A DNA stretch of 64,000 nt from Halesus radiatus (GCA_022606495.2 JAHDVE020000056.1:1-64000), one strand, 5' to 3'; numbered from the stretch's first letter, positions 30,296-42,758 are shown. The notes: generated by a model not told the origin, from the letters alone. A program made the numbers and translations.

Positions 30296-31110
30296 GAGCA
30301 GAACCCCATTAATTTGAACCCTGATAATTCGAAAAAACGCATAATTCGAAATTTTTGTCAAAAAAATATTTTCAGGAATTTTATTCATAGAAATTCGTTG
30401 TTTAATTCGAAAGTTCGTTAGAATTATTCAAAATTTATTTTGGTCCCCGCATGAAAACTTGTCCATGTAATTCGAAAAAATTCGATTTGTGTGAAAATAT
30501 GTATAGAATTTCCTAAATTTCCCGTAAATTAGCCGGCCGCGGACATAAAACGCTGTAAAAATTTGATTAACACGGTTATGCATCATCCTAGTTATTATTA
30601 TTTTTTTTAAATTCTGAAACAGACATGCTGGCTGCGCCGGTAATTGGTCTCGATGTTTCGATTAACATGAGTAGTTGTTTTTTTTACGAATTTACTTCAA
30701 CTATCTAACCTTGAGGGCCGGTCGCGATGGTCATTGGCCTTGATAATTCGATTTACACGAAAATAATGTTGTATTTTTACAAATTTACGTTGGTTACCTG
30801 AATTTGAAGGGCCGGTCGTGTCGGTTATCGATCGCGAAAACTCTGTTTATATGGAAATAATTCCGTATTTTTACGAATTTACTTCAAGTATTTAAATATG
30901 AAGGGCCGACTGCGTCAGTAATCGACTGTGAAAAATGGATTTATACGGAAATCAGTCATATTATTACTTCGTAAGCTGCGGCTGCAGAATTCGACTTTTC
31001 GGCTAATAAATATATTTTTTCTTGAAATTACTACATATTACGCGAGAATTTGTTAATTCGAATTTTGATTTTCGATGTCCTGTGGATTTCGTATTAATGG
31101 GGTTCTACTG
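30296..31110. mobile_element. Non-autonomous pogo/Tigger-like element, 815 bp
   Basis: The right end reads attaatggggttctactg followed by TA; the left end is cagaaccccattaatttgaa, preceded by TA. Inverted ends match over about 20 nt, and ttcgaa words recur in the subterminal parts. The end sequence cagtagaaccccattaat and the TA duplication are typical of pogo/Tigger elements. The interior contains repeated blocks (gggccggtcg, tttacttcaa) but no transposase. Confidence 0.82.
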
Positions 31111-31850
31111 TAAATATTAAACCCTTTTACAATTTTTTTTTTCTCGGTTATCTTTTCACATCAATGTAAATTGAATTTAGTTATGCAGAAAGCATCCAAC
31201 CCAAAAAAGAAGCTGGGAAAAAGGCGTTTGAAAATTTGACAATACAGAAGCATATTACGGCATTTGTGAATAATTCAGAATTTTTTTCTTTATGATAGTT
31301 ATTTATTATAAACAAGTCATTTATCATTGATCAAAGTAATTATGAAAAAAAATTACGTTGTTATCGTACATTTTATTGTTTGAATGCTTTCTCCAAAATG
31401 TTGAAATGTCGGAGAGATAGTAGTAATTTCTATTATGTGGGTTGAATGTCTTCTATGAAATGGCAGGCGAGGCATATTCAAATCACAATTTTTCGTTTTA
31501 TGCGGGTTGGGTTGAAAAGCAACCATGATGCCACTTTAACAGATGTTGGTGTGCATATAGATGGAAAATCAAGATAATATAGAAAAAAAACATGATTTCA
31601 GTGACCATGAACTAGGTAATACAAAACTTTTTAGTGGATTGGATGTTTCCTATGAATCATTGTATTGATTCTTTTAAAACATATATTTAGATGAAGAAAA
31701 CATTCAACCCACTCGGATGTATTCTGAATAAACAAAAATTGTGTAAAATTAAACACATAAAAAACGCAAACTACATTCAACCCACATGGATGATTTCTAC
31801 AAAATAAATTGACGAAGTTAAACTTAATCACTGAATGCATTCACACCACT
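31111..31850. repeat. Region with recurring cattcaacccac motif
   Basis: The word cattcaaccca, or its inverse tgggttgaatg, occurs near 31192 (as gcatccaaccca), 31438, 31702 and 31775, with looser forms near 31634 and 31838. Both orientations are present, suggesting remnants of a foldback element. No coding signal. Confidence 0.5.
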
Positions 31851-34590
31851 TGGCTCTTTCTAACAATATTAGTTAGTTAATATTTTGTAATCTAGAAGCA
31901 GCAGAAAACTTTCAAATCTCAGCGATGTTTTTATGTCAATTTAAGTACTATAACTGCAATGTGCATTAATTTAAAACTGGATTAACAAAAATCTATTGCA
32001 TTTGGAGCTTGGATATTTTTAGCATATAAAAATCTCATATTTTTCCATATGAAAACGTGAATAAGTCGATTTTGGAAAATTGTGGGCTGGACACTTTCTG
32101 TATAACGACGTCCAATTATGATTACTACTATAACAATGAATTAATCCCACTAAAAAACCTCCACTTTATAAATAGCATACACCTATATTTTTTCCTTCAA
32201 TAATTTTGTTAAAATTGACATTGGTAATTGGGGTAGTAGTAGCGCAGGCCAAAACGCAAGTCAAGGCAAAAGAGTATAATTCTGAATAATTATATTTTTA
32301 TAAGAAAAAACCATTAAGTTTTTTTTTTTGTAGATCATAAAGCCACTCTATTATTTCATATAACTTGGATTTACAAAATTTGTAGAGATTTAATCTCTTA
32401 CAATTTCTGGCTTGTTTTTTAATATTTTGTGAATTAAGCCACTTGCCTGCTTACCGCCTCAATTTTAAACGAAATTTTTTCTTTAATGGTCTAAATTTGA
32501 TTACAGATTTTCATTTTTCAATTGTACTCATGTTCAGATACAGTAGATTTGTGAATATGTAATACTGACTAATGATTTTAGTGTTGTAGAAACACATTCC
32601 CTTTCTCTATGCGATTTATATTTTGGTTTATTAAAATGAGTGTTGTTTTGTATCGCTCTGTAGTTTTAGTCCCATCGAGCTTAATGTGATTGATGTATTA
32701 CATTCCATTCTAATGATTAAACTATATTATACTTGTGATACACTAAGGAGTAGCATGGACTTGGTCCTTGAATAAGTTAATATGTTATATTCAGTCGATT
32801 TCTCTCCGTGCCACAATTCTAATTATTTTTTATTTATTTTTTTTTGCACTAATTTTATTTACAATTTTGTCATTTTAAAAATCGTATCTAATATTTATTT
32901 TATAACACTGTTTAATTGATAAATTGAATATCAGAATCTTAAGTTTTTAATAAATAGTACATTTATTATTTTTTTTATTTGTAACAAAAGTAAAAATTAA
33001 CATTGGTATTATACCAACAAAAACCACCGATATGTTCTCAAATGTTATGATATTTATTACTTTTTAATGCTTTTTACCATGTGTATTGTGTATTATTGGT
33101 CACAGGCAGAGATTAAGTTTTCTTTTAAACTTTAGAAATTTTTGGAAATCCAAATTCAGTTTTCATAGAATTCACGAACTATTAAATAGACTATATCCTT
33201 TGATAATGTATACTTACCTAAATTAATAGAAATTCCTTCATACTGCCATCTTCTGCTTGTCAACCAATGATCAATTATTGTAACACAAGACTTATAATTC
33301 GTATTTGCATTTAATATAAGTATACAGCTATGTTATTCCAATGTGCAATTTTTATTTATTTATTAAATTTATTCCAAATAATATCCTACATATAAATGTT
33401 TAGGTTAAGAATGTCGTATTATTAGTGGCTTTGCCAATTTATGCTTGCTTACAGACCCAGAGCTCTTCACTAGCCATTATTAACATTAGCTTAGGTTAAG
33501 AAGCTTAGGCTTAGTCTCAAAATATGTAAGTTCGACTCATGGCAATTTTCACCTGCAAAAAACCTAGCTAAAAAGCTAGCTTCCTTAATTTTCAACATTT
33601 GCAAGGTTTAACCACGCTATCACAAAACTGTGTCAAAATTGTAAGAATCTGAATTAAAATGGAGCTTGTGCGCATGATTTTTTTTTATTTTTTAAATGTA
33701 GGTGCTTATGGGAGTAAGAAAATATGTAAGCTATTACTTATTTTTTATGTTAGTTGATAATGGTAGTTACAGCATTATCACTTTCCTATCACCATATAAA
33801 AATAAATTGAACAGGTAATTAAAAAAAATGTGGATGCTTAAAGTCATGCGACATCTAACCTTTGAAAAAATATTCACATTCTGGCATTATGTACAATCAA
33901 AATAGCACAATTATTTGAGGTAATTTGGGGTTAGATCGCTCTTGTGCTGGTAACCTTATTTTACCTACATATTAGATCATTTCCTTTTATGTTCATAAGC
34001 ACCTTTGCATAGTGGTATTAGCTACACATGATTATTTATGTGGCCATTTGGTTTATTGAGTGATTTCTGAATAAGTTTTTGGCATTATCATATTATTATT
34101 AAACCATCTAAGTCTTAAATTATATTGATTAACTTATGTAACGTAGTATGTGCAGCGAAAAAGCTACTCGTACTTAATTAAGCATTCACCACCAATCCTG
34201 GCTTGCAAAGCCCTACTTTTCTTTTCATTTTGTTTCATAACATTTTTTTTTTTATTTACATATACATATATATGTTTGAAACTAAGAGACTGATTTTTTT
34301 TGTAACAATTATTGCCCTTTGTAGTTATATGTATGTATAGTATAAAGTTGGTGAAGTCTAAATTATTTTTGTCTTTATGGGGGAACGTTTATTGTAATAT
34401 CACATCACATATACATGTGTATTTTGAAAACTTTAATTTTTGACATTTTCTATTTATCAATGTTCCTTACAACTGTAGACAGCTGTAAAGCCATTTATGT
34501 AAGATTCATTAATTATAACAATCAACATCCCAACACCCAGACCGAATAGCGTCCATGTATTAAGTAAATAAAAAAATTGACAATATTTTA
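31851..34590. other. AT-rich intergenic sequence, nothing recognised
   Basis: Long T/A-rich stretch with homopolymer runs. I see no coding frame, terminal repeat or RNA gene. Confidence 0.5.
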
Positions 34591-34599
34591 GACTTTGCT

Positions 34600-34680
34600 T
34601 GGGAATTGAACCCACAACATCCTGAATCAAAGTAAAATGTGCGAACTGTTTCGCTACGGTGGTCATCATATACAATTTAC
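34600..34680 (-). repeat. tRNA-like (SINE head) remnant
   Basis: On the minus strand, an A-box-like gtagcgaaacagttcgc is followed by the B box gggttcaattccc at the usual distance. The acceptor stem does not pair, so it is not a working tRNA. Confidence 0.5.
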
Positions 34681-35053
34681 AGATATTCTATACTTTTACG
34701 ATGACCCATTAACTTTAAACATACATAATACCTTAGTTTTGACATTTTTTTCTTATTTAGTGACATCTTTTTGGTTAGGCCAGGATTGGTAGGTACTTTT
34801 CTTATGGTGCACTTTCAAACTAAAGTTTGAAATGTTTTACGTGTGATTTTCATAAAATATAATATAAAAGTGTAATTGTCAAGATTATTTAAAACACAAG
34901 TGTTTGATTTGATTTGAGGAAGGAAACTTTTAAAACTAAAATAATAATATTCTTTGAAACAAATTTCTTACACACACAGAACGACTATTACTAATATTAG
35001 GTTATTTTAACAACTGTACTATTATTTATACTATTACGAAAAAATTTCAACTA

Positions 35054-35695
35054 CAGTGAAACTTGTTTAAGAAGTTCCCACTTAAGAAGTTTTGTTTTTC
35101 GGTTCCTTGAAATTCCATTAAAAAAACTTAAAAAAAACAGCATTTTTTCCCACATAGAAGTTTTACAGCTAAAACTGCTTCCCGTCAAAGAAGTTTTAAA
35201 AGTTCGGGGGTGAATCCGTCATAAATGAAAACTATTGGCGAAATATACCTGAAAATGTCCCCTTTTGCCGAAAGTCATAATATTTATGAATTTAATTTAT
35301 TTTATTATGGCTTTTACAGCAATGTCTGCATCTCACGTGAGTAATTTTTCCCAGTTTTATGCTACCTACTGAATATTGTTTTTTTTCGCTTCTGATATCT
35401 GCTTACCTGCCGACATCGGCACCTTCACTTTATCTTTATCCAACTTTATCTCGATGAAAATTAATATTTTATCAGTGGTGGCTTGAGATTTTTGAGTTTA
35501 CCAAGACTGAAAAGTACGAAAGTATTAATATTGTTGTAGCAGTAAACAATAAAATATTTTAGCCTATAAAATTTAAAAGTATTTAATTATTTACTATGTG
35601 TAAAACACTAGAAAAGAAACTTCTTTTAAAAAATTACCAAGTTTGGATATTTTTTTTTTAGGTTCCTTGGAAAACTTCTTAAGAGAATTTCACTG
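35054..35695. mobile_element. Non-autonomous pogo/Tigger-like element, 642 bp
   Basis: The left end is cagtgaaacttgtttaagaa; the right end, inverted, is cagtgaaattctcttaagaa. TA duplications lie at 35052-35053 and 35696-35697. The ends belong to a different family from the element at 30296. The interior is AT-rich with no transposase. Confidence 0.85.
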
Positions 35696-35791
35696 TAATC
35701 AAGACTCATCATCTCATTATTTCAACTTTCTCTCTCCTATTAAGTAGCACCCTTCCGCACCTATTCTGCAGACAAAAACTGCACTCATTAA

Positions 35792-36109
35792 TTAGGGTGT
35801 TTCACAGATATTCAAATACATCACTATCTTCAAATTGTCAATCGGTGTTATTTCTTTTACATTTGAAAGGTTCCCGTTAAACGCCGATTCTAGGTCCGTT
35901 TCAGCTTTCTATTAAATTGTGATCAGCCGGAATGCATAAATACATAACTGTTGTTCTATTCTGCTTATCGCAATTTGTTCAAAAGCTGAAACGGACCTCA
36001 AACGAGGGTTTAAAGGGGACCTTTCAAATGTCAAAAAAAAGAAAACGGCGCTGATTGGCCATTTGATGACAATGTTACATTTGAATTTCTGTGAAACACG
36101 ACAACCTAA
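35792..36109. mobile_element. Palindromic MITE, about 318 bp
   Basis: Ends ttagggtgtttcacagatat and, inverted, ttaggttgtcgtgtttcaca. Long inner arms also match: tttgaaaggttcccgttaaa with its mirror, and ggtccgtttcagctttc with gaaagctgaaacggacc-like sequence. Most of the element can fold on itself. Confidence 0.83.
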
Positions 36110-37432
36110 ATCAAATATCAGATCAATGTCAAATCATTATTGAAGGATACTATTCTTAACAAATAATATTGAAGTGTAATAAAATTTCAAATAATGCTAC
36201 AAATTATTTATATTTTTTGAATTGGGAAATTATAAAAAAAAAGTGTTTTTCTTCAAATTAAATAATCTTCAATGTCGTTTTTAAGATTGAATGAAATATT
36301 TAAAAGATAAATTTTACTAAAAATGTTTCAAAATTAATTAATTAACAAAAAATATTACATATAGATGACAAAACAAACAGATCAGGTGCCAAGTCTTGTG
36401 CATTTTTTGAATAGGAATGGAAGTCGTGCTTTTTAATAAGTAAAAATTAAAAGTTATGTTTACTTGCCTTTCTAGACGGAACAAGACTGTACTTTTTTAA
36501 ACCTCATGTAAACAGTATCAAATAATGTATTAATTGACATTCTCATTATTCTGTTTTTTTAGTGCATCCAGTATTCTGTAAAACGATATTCTATAATGAA
36601 ACATTCAGTATTCCTTCAAACCAACTTATATTCTGTAATACCATAATCTATAATTAATCAATAGTTTATAAGGAATTTAAACATGTGTCCATTTTCTGTA
36701 CGAGAGGTTTTCCATCAGCTTAAAGTGTGAGCGTTCATAACAATTAGTTATTAGGAAAAATAGTGCGGTTATAAAACCGAAGCAAACCTCAGTTATTAAT
36801 CAACTTCACTTTTCATAGCCTTTATCTTACAAAAGTTGAGGACTCGTCACATCAATAAGGCACTTAGGAGTCTGTATTAGTTTTGATATGTTCAATGTAC
36901 AACTTTCAGGCAGCAAAAATGTGTCTCAAGCACATACATGAATATTATTTCCCACTGTCATTTTTTTTTTTAGTTAATAACGCTGAGATCTGTACGTTCA
37001 GACTGACCTTATAACGCACCTCTAAGCTACCGACGCATTAACACAAACATTTTTGTTGTTAATGCGTTGAGCAATATTGTATTTACTCTCAATACTCTGT
37101 GTGTAAGAATGTTCTACATGGGAGGTTTCTGAAAAGATTGTAGCAGACTAAATGTGCTGTTTGGAAAAAATAAGATCAACTCTAAACATTTACTGGACAG
37201 ACAAAATCATCATAAACCTCCCATCCCAGTCAATATTCTAATAACATTATTTATGTGTCTATATATATCTTAATAAATGGTTACAAGTATATTTTATAGC
37301 TGTTTTTATTCATGAATAAGTTTTTTTTCAGAGGCATACATTATCACTGAAATTTAAATACATACATGAAACTACGATACATATTTAAATAAAATACATT
37401 GCATAGTGACACATTTAACGTTAATCGTTATT
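36110..37432. other. AT-rich intergenic sequence, nothing recognised
   Basis: Contains a short imperfect inverted pair (gggaggtttctg near 37120 and ataaacctcccatc near 37215), but no full element or coding frame. Confidence 0.45.
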
Positions 37433-38070
37433 GAGCCGGAACAAACGAAAGTGGAGATTTACTAATGAGAGGTGGTATTACAGATCCAAGCACTAATTCT
37501 GTCATCGGTATTGTTCTCAAGAAAGGCCCAACGTCCTTAATATCTGTTTCTTTTCCCAAAATCAAATTGATTGTATAACGGCTCCACTGAATAATCCCTA
37601 AGACATGGGAGACAATATGTGGTGTTGAACAAATGCTCCCCCTCCACTTCTTCCAAAAATTGTGACCTTATCAGGATCTCCGCCAAAATAGTGAATATTA
37701 CTCTATATTAAGTAAGTGTTTGGTGAAGTTCAGCATTTCCAGGTACATCCTCAGTGCGGGACAGAAATTCAAAAGCTCCGAGTTTGTAATTCATTGCTGC
37801 CATAATAACATTCTTTGTGATCAAGTTATCTGGGCCGAAGAGCATGGGCCTTCCATCTTCAATAGCAAATCCTCTTACGTGAATCAACACTATTCAGCCA
37901 AAGGTTTGATATCAGTTTTGGGTACATAGACATTAAGGAAGACGCAATCTTCAGATCCAAATACATGATGTGTAAACACAGGTTCAAATTGAGCGCATAG
38001 ACTTCCGGGTTTAGTTGTATCGAGGACACCATTCCGATTGTCCGCCGGTTGAGGATCCTTGAATAAAAGA
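37433..38070 (-). pseudogene. Carboxylesterase (type B) pseudogene fragment
   Basis: Read on the minus strand through three frames. Upstream: FGSEDCVFLNVYVPK (the SEDCL-LNVY box). Middle (37890-37708): RPMLFGPDNLITKNVIMAAM then NYKLGAFEFLS and DVPGNA. Downstream: FGGDPDKVTIFGRSGGGAF, the nucleophile elbow, keeping the serine in G-x-S-x-G, but with Arg where esterases usually have Glu. Frame breaks near 37900 and 37705 and the absence of introns suggest a decayed or processed copy. Hydrolysis of carboxyl esters is the family function; this copy cannot make it. Confidence 0.85.
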
Positions 38071-39100
38071 TAAATAATTTTTTTTGAAATATTGAAGCAC
38101 TCAAAGTTTAGATTCTAAATACATAGATACAGTTTTGTAATATGTATTTTGTTTATTGTGTTATAACTACTGCTTTGGTTCAGTAAAAATGTTATGAGGA
38201 TATTAGAAATTACATGCATATGTATATTGTAATGACATTGAGATAGGTCCCTTTTAAGGACATTTTGAAATTGAATGTATGTACTAACAAAATTAGTAGA
38301 GTTTGTTTCCAACAATACAAAGATTATTTTGGGAAACGAAAATTTAAGAGGACAAGAAATAAAATACATGAAAGAGATGCGTTAGAGATTGGACGATTAT
38401 GGAAATTTTGCGTACTTTATGGATAATAAACAGGAGATGAAGGGTTATAAAAAATATAGTTCTAATTTTAATTGAAAAAACCTAGATACAACATGATCAA
38501 TGAATGAATATGTATGTAGATACAATGAAGATTGTGAAATATACACGTGGGTTGTGGAAAGCCAAGGGGGCATGGCGGAGGTTGGGGGGGGGGGAATGCT
38601 TGAGGGAAAAATGTCCAATATATAAAAAATATGCAATAAACTCGGAGAATTCAGTAGTTTTGTGGAACTTAATGAGTTTTTTTTTTTTAAATATTAGCAT
38701 AAATCAACAAAATAAGATGATTGTTTTTCGCATTTTTATGCATTCCTAGAGATTTTCGGTGACTTTGCTAGCAAGTTTTGATTTTTTGACCTGTCAAGAC
38801 TGTATTGTTTATTCCTCCTCGAGAAACGGTTGAAAATGGTATTGAATAATGTGTAGATTATAATAGATTGTGCTTTATTCAATTCGCGGCAATAAGATGA
38901 ATAATCTAAATGAGCATACAGATGCTTATACATTTGAAACTATATTTAGTTGAATTGGAATAAGCCGGTTTATAAAGTTTCACCATATTTTGACTTGAAT
39001 CGTTTACATGAAAAATCATCTAAACGATTTAGATTTAAGGCTGTCAAAAAGGTGTTTTTCTCCATGAAATGGCAAACAAGGTTAATTTTTCAAGTATAGT
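38071..39100. other. Intergenic sequence, nothing recognised
   Basis: AT-rich, with a G run at 38583-38594. Short frames on both strands show no domain. Confidence 0.45.
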
Positions 39101-39229
39101 GGAATGATGCATGTTTGCAAATAATGCCCTCAATTGAGATAGTATTGCATCAACAGTTCTTGGCAGTGAAACAGTTATTGACATTAATAAGTTTCGAACC
39201 ACATGATAAGAGAATTGCTGTCTTTATAT

Positions 39230-39510
39230 CACAATTTATATCCCAGAGTGGAAGATACTCTCAGTATCGCCCTGGTGAAAGACCACCATTCGGAATTGAA
39301 ACGTTGCTTGAAATGGCTTTTAGCCGCGTTTGGTGACCAGATCTGAATAGCCAGGTATTCCCCACCTTCCTCTTCCCCTTCTCCTTCCCCTCCCCAATAC
39401 CTTCAGCTTCACAACATTCCCCAATTGGGAATGTCATAGTCTCACTGGCTCCAGACGGTTGGGAGCAGTTGGGACTCTTGTGCGGTATTCATGTAAAAAA
39501 AAAAAAAACA
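39230..39510 (+). repeat. Dispersed repeat plus SINE-like tail
   Basis: 39286-39400 matches the reverse complement of 57455-57562 (cattcggaattgaaac, gaccagatctgaatagccag). Its plus frame ends RPPFGIETLLEMAFSRVW and looks like a degraded retroelement end. 39445-39508 (tggctccagacggttgggag ... gggactcttg ... poly-A) recurs at 19770-19819 and, inverted, at 53716-53770. Confidence 0.65.
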
Positions 39511-39639
39511 ATGCTCATAACTATAATCTCCATATTTGATAATTATGCGGTTGACATTTCGAAGCGTGATGTTACCGTTGCCCCGGGAATCATTAATTGA
39601 ATAACGAACACCTCTGCTGTAGGTCACCCCAAGTGGTTC

Positions 39640-40025
39640 GCTATATTTGAATACTTAGCAGGGGTGACCGGGTTCAAAGGGTGAGGGTTATCCAGGTCCT
39701 GGCGGCGGATTTGCCTGTCCACTATCTGCGTGGTGGGCCGGATCGGGGAAGAACGGTTGAGGGAGACTCCTTGACCGCTCCAACCGGACTTTCTCGACAC
39801 ATCGCCTTGCACCCCAGTTGGAGGGATGGATTAATACGTCCCTCACTCCTGGACCCACTGACCCCAAATTCCTATCCACCCCTAATATATTGTTCCTTCC
39901 CGGAACTTCCTCTCATTCCTTTCCCTAAAAAGACCCTCCTTATAGCATCCCTGAATATGACTTAAGCCCTGAGGAAATTATTTCCCTAAGACCCTTCTGT
40001 GTGGAGTTAATGCAGAAAAAAAGTT
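39640..40025 (+). mobile_element. LINE 3' end, 5'-truncated, copy 2 of the 18200-18835 family
   Basis: Ends in tgtgtggagttaatgcag plus A-run, like 18811-18835, and shows the same ttcccta/aaaagaccctcc and ccctgaggaaatta blocks. Both strands are open in this GC-richer piece because of composition, but the LINE homology sets the plus strand. Confidence 0.75.
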
Positions 40026-40099
40026 CGATGTCTTTTCATTTTGGTGAGGAAAGTTATTTTCGTCTTTTACCTACATAAATATAATGGTCAGAGATTGTG

Positions 40100-40320
40100 T
40101 ATAAACATCAATCTTTTCAGCTCTAAGCTTTGAATTTTAAGCTTTGAGCTTTAAGGTCACTCAGAGCTTACGGTTCTTGAGATTTATGCTCAGTCAGAGA
40201 TTAAAGCTGACGGTCAAAAATTTGAGAGTCTGAGCTTTTCGCTTAGAGTTTAAACATTGAGCTTTATTCTCTGTGCTTCCAGGTTTGAACTGTGAGTTTT
40301 CAAGCAGCTACCCTGATTTG
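40100..40320. repeat. Short motif-rich tract (gagcttt/taagctt)
   Basis: The words agctttga, gagcttt and gagctta recur about ten times in 200 bp, with irregular spacing. It may be a decayed minisatellite next to the larger array at 40330. Confidence 0.5.
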
Positions 40321-40329
40321 GAGCCTTTC

Positions 40330-41735
40330 AAAAATGTTTCTGCAATCTACACTTTTTTAAAGCTAAGCAGATTGTCTAAGATTCATTTGTAAGGCGCTTC
40401 TCTGCTGCTTGTCAAATACGATTCTGCAATCCATACAATATAAACTCGCAGACTGCCTAAAATCAATTTACAAGGCGCTTGTGTGGCGCCTGAAAATTGT
40501 TATCCGCAATCTACTCGACTTAAAAGCTCCGCAGAATGCCTTAAGTTTCATTGTTCATGCCCTTATTTGTCGCCTGAAAAAAAAACTATTACGCAATCTA
40601 CATCCATCAATAATCATGCATACAATAATCGTGTCTACAATAACACATTGGCGATACGCAAATTGCTTAAGTGCATGTTACAGGCCCGCCAAAAATCCTC
40701 AACTGTCAAAATTACTTCATTTTTTGTCGCTAGCCGGCGGTAATATGCGTTCTTGTGTAATTATGAAAATATAACGTCAAACATGCGTTACTACCGCGAG
40801 TAACGCATACAACCGATAATCGGAAGAATAAAAACCAACTAATAAAAATATATAGCTTGTTTACAGAACCTACTATTTTGGTAAAGTATTTAGTTTGACC
40901 TTTTTTATAAATGTTTCATCATTTACTAGCCATTGTAAAATCAGAACAGATTTGTGCAACAATAGGCACTAGGTAGCAATCACAGTCTCCGAAACGTATT
41001 CACATTTCGGAGAGTCTGTTATGCACGGTGTGTGGACACTAGTAGGTACCAGCAGGAACTGGTGAATCTACCTCACAATAGGATCGATTGTGTTATGACT
41101 TAAAACATTAAAATATAATTTTGGACACGTTCCATCACCTTGGACAGAACTGACGTGATCGCTATGGGGCGGTAGTTGGCCGGGTTGGAGCGGTCGCCTT
41201 TCTTAGGTATAGGATGAATGACCCTTAAAAGCGATTTTTCAGTGGTTTGTATGGTGTCTGATTTTTTTTTCGGAACTAATGCAACAATGAAGGGACGCAT
41301 ATTGCTTAAAAGTTATTATTGAAGGGCTTATTTGGCGCCTGAGAAATACTACAATCTAGTACATTGCCTGAAAGTCATTTATAAGGCGCCTGAAAATTAT
41401 TTTTCCGCAATCGAAATAATATTGATGCTACGTAGATTGCTTAAATGCGCTAATTTGGCGCCGGAAAAATATAATTCAACATCAAAATAATTCAGATTGT
41501 TTAAAAACCATTTGTTGAAAAACTTCAAAACAAATGTCATTTTTTTAAACCGTTGAAAAGTGTCAAAAAATGTCAAAACATGTGAAAAACCCATGGTTTA
41601 AAAAACTGACCAAAATCCTTTGCAAGGCGCTTATTTGGCCCATGAAAATATATTCCCGCAATATGCTCAATATTAAAGGTACGCAGATTGCCTAAAATCA
41701 ATTTGCAATGAGCTTGTTCCGCCAGCTGTCCACAT
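40330..41735. repeat. Degenerate minisatellite, interrupted
   Basis: The unit is gcagattgcctaaaatca, caaggcgcttatttggcgcc, tgaaaattatttccgcaat. Units start near 40367, 40449 and 40532 (spacing 81-83), weaken to about 40700, and reappear at 41300, 41360, 41433, 41493 and 41680. Sequence at about 40740-41297, with a LINE fragment, splits the array. The open frames at 40409-40774 come from the repeats and are unlikely to be genes. Confidence 0.8.
41095..41300 (-). mobile_element. LINE reverse transcriptase fragment inside the minisatellite
   Basis: The minus frame reads VIHPIPKKGDRSNPANYRPI then AITSVLSKVMERV, the first conserved block of a non-LTR reverse transcriptase. Truncated on both sides. 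Confidence 0.8.
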
Positions 41736-41879
41736 GAAAGCAATGCGGGCCTCCAGCTATATCAAATTTGATGCATTGCGTTTGGTACACGTACCCAACA
41801 CTATATAGAGATACCAGAAAATACACTAGGGTGGGCCGCCACAGTATGGAGACAAAAGAGAGCAATAAATGATTGATTC

Positions 41880-42056
41880 ATTAATTATTAATTGATAAAC
41901 TAAAGTTCTTAAAAACTTAAGACAAGATTTTTGTGCATAGCGCAAAGGGTAACAATTATTTTTATAAACAATAATTATTAGCCTGAAACACTCATCCAAA
42001 TTGAAAAAAAAACCTTTCCCAGCAAAGATAAATGTCGCCGACAGGACTCGAACCTA
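41880..42056 (-). mobile_element. tRNA-derived SINE, third copy, truncated in the head
   Basis: Reverse complement of 16540-16705 with few differences: gataaactaaagttcttaaa, cttaagacaagatttttgtg and aagataaatgtcgccg(a)c. It breaks off just past the B box (ggactcgaacct). Confidence 0.85.
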
Positions 42057-42294
42057 ATTAATTAATTAAAGCTATAGATTTTATTTTAACACTTTGTATG
42101 CGGGAAACGGAGATTACAGTCCTACTGCATTTTATGCGTACGAGTATATGGCGGGAAACTATGATATGTTTTGCACTTACGCGGAAAAAGCGGGTGACTG
42201 CGATCGTTTGCGTTTACGCGGAAATATTGGGAGAAGCATTTAACAGTATTTTATCTGCATATTCTGTATAAACATAATTTCAGATAAAATAATT

Positions 42295-42505
42295 ATTTCT
42301 AAAAGGGTTTCCTGGGTGTGAGGCGGTTGGCTGGGAGGTTCGGAAGGTCACCTTGAAGTGAAATGTTGCTATTCACGACCTGTTCGTGTTTCCTGAGGGT
42401 TGCCGTCTCTGTGATACTCATGAGGGCAGCCGTTGTAGAGGGAAGTGTTCCACTCACCGTGCGCATATCAGTATTTAGTTTCAAGTAGATCTTTTGTGTG
42501 CGCAC
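42295..42505 (-). mobile_element. LINE fragment, same family as 2100-2700
   Basis: On the minus strand it ends PANRLTPRKPF. The corresponding DNA, aaaagggtttcctgggtgtg followed by aggcggttggctggga, resembles 2145-2185. Only the last part of the element is left. Confidence 0.6.
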
Positions 42506-42758
42506 TTCTAGCTCACACGCATACTGAGGTTTTCTAATTTATAACGTGTTTTCTCGTATTTAACTGATAATGTTTACTTAATTGATTTATTTAAATGTAA
42601 TATATTGTTTTGATAATGTGAACATTCTGAGAAGCGGTGAATACATAATTTTCCTTACTTTATTAATTAATGTTGTGTTAGGATCATTCGTTTATTAATC
42701 TCTAATTGTTCAAGTAAATTTAATCTAAGAGCCTTTATTTCTATATGTAAGGGTTTAG

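Noticed and set aside
39624..39965. Overlapping frames on both strands
   Set aside because: They overlie a LINE 3' end of known family; no independent gene is supported.
40409..40774. 121-codon plus-strand frame
   Set aside because: Lies in the degenerate minisatellite and follows its repeat unit, so it is probably a by-product.
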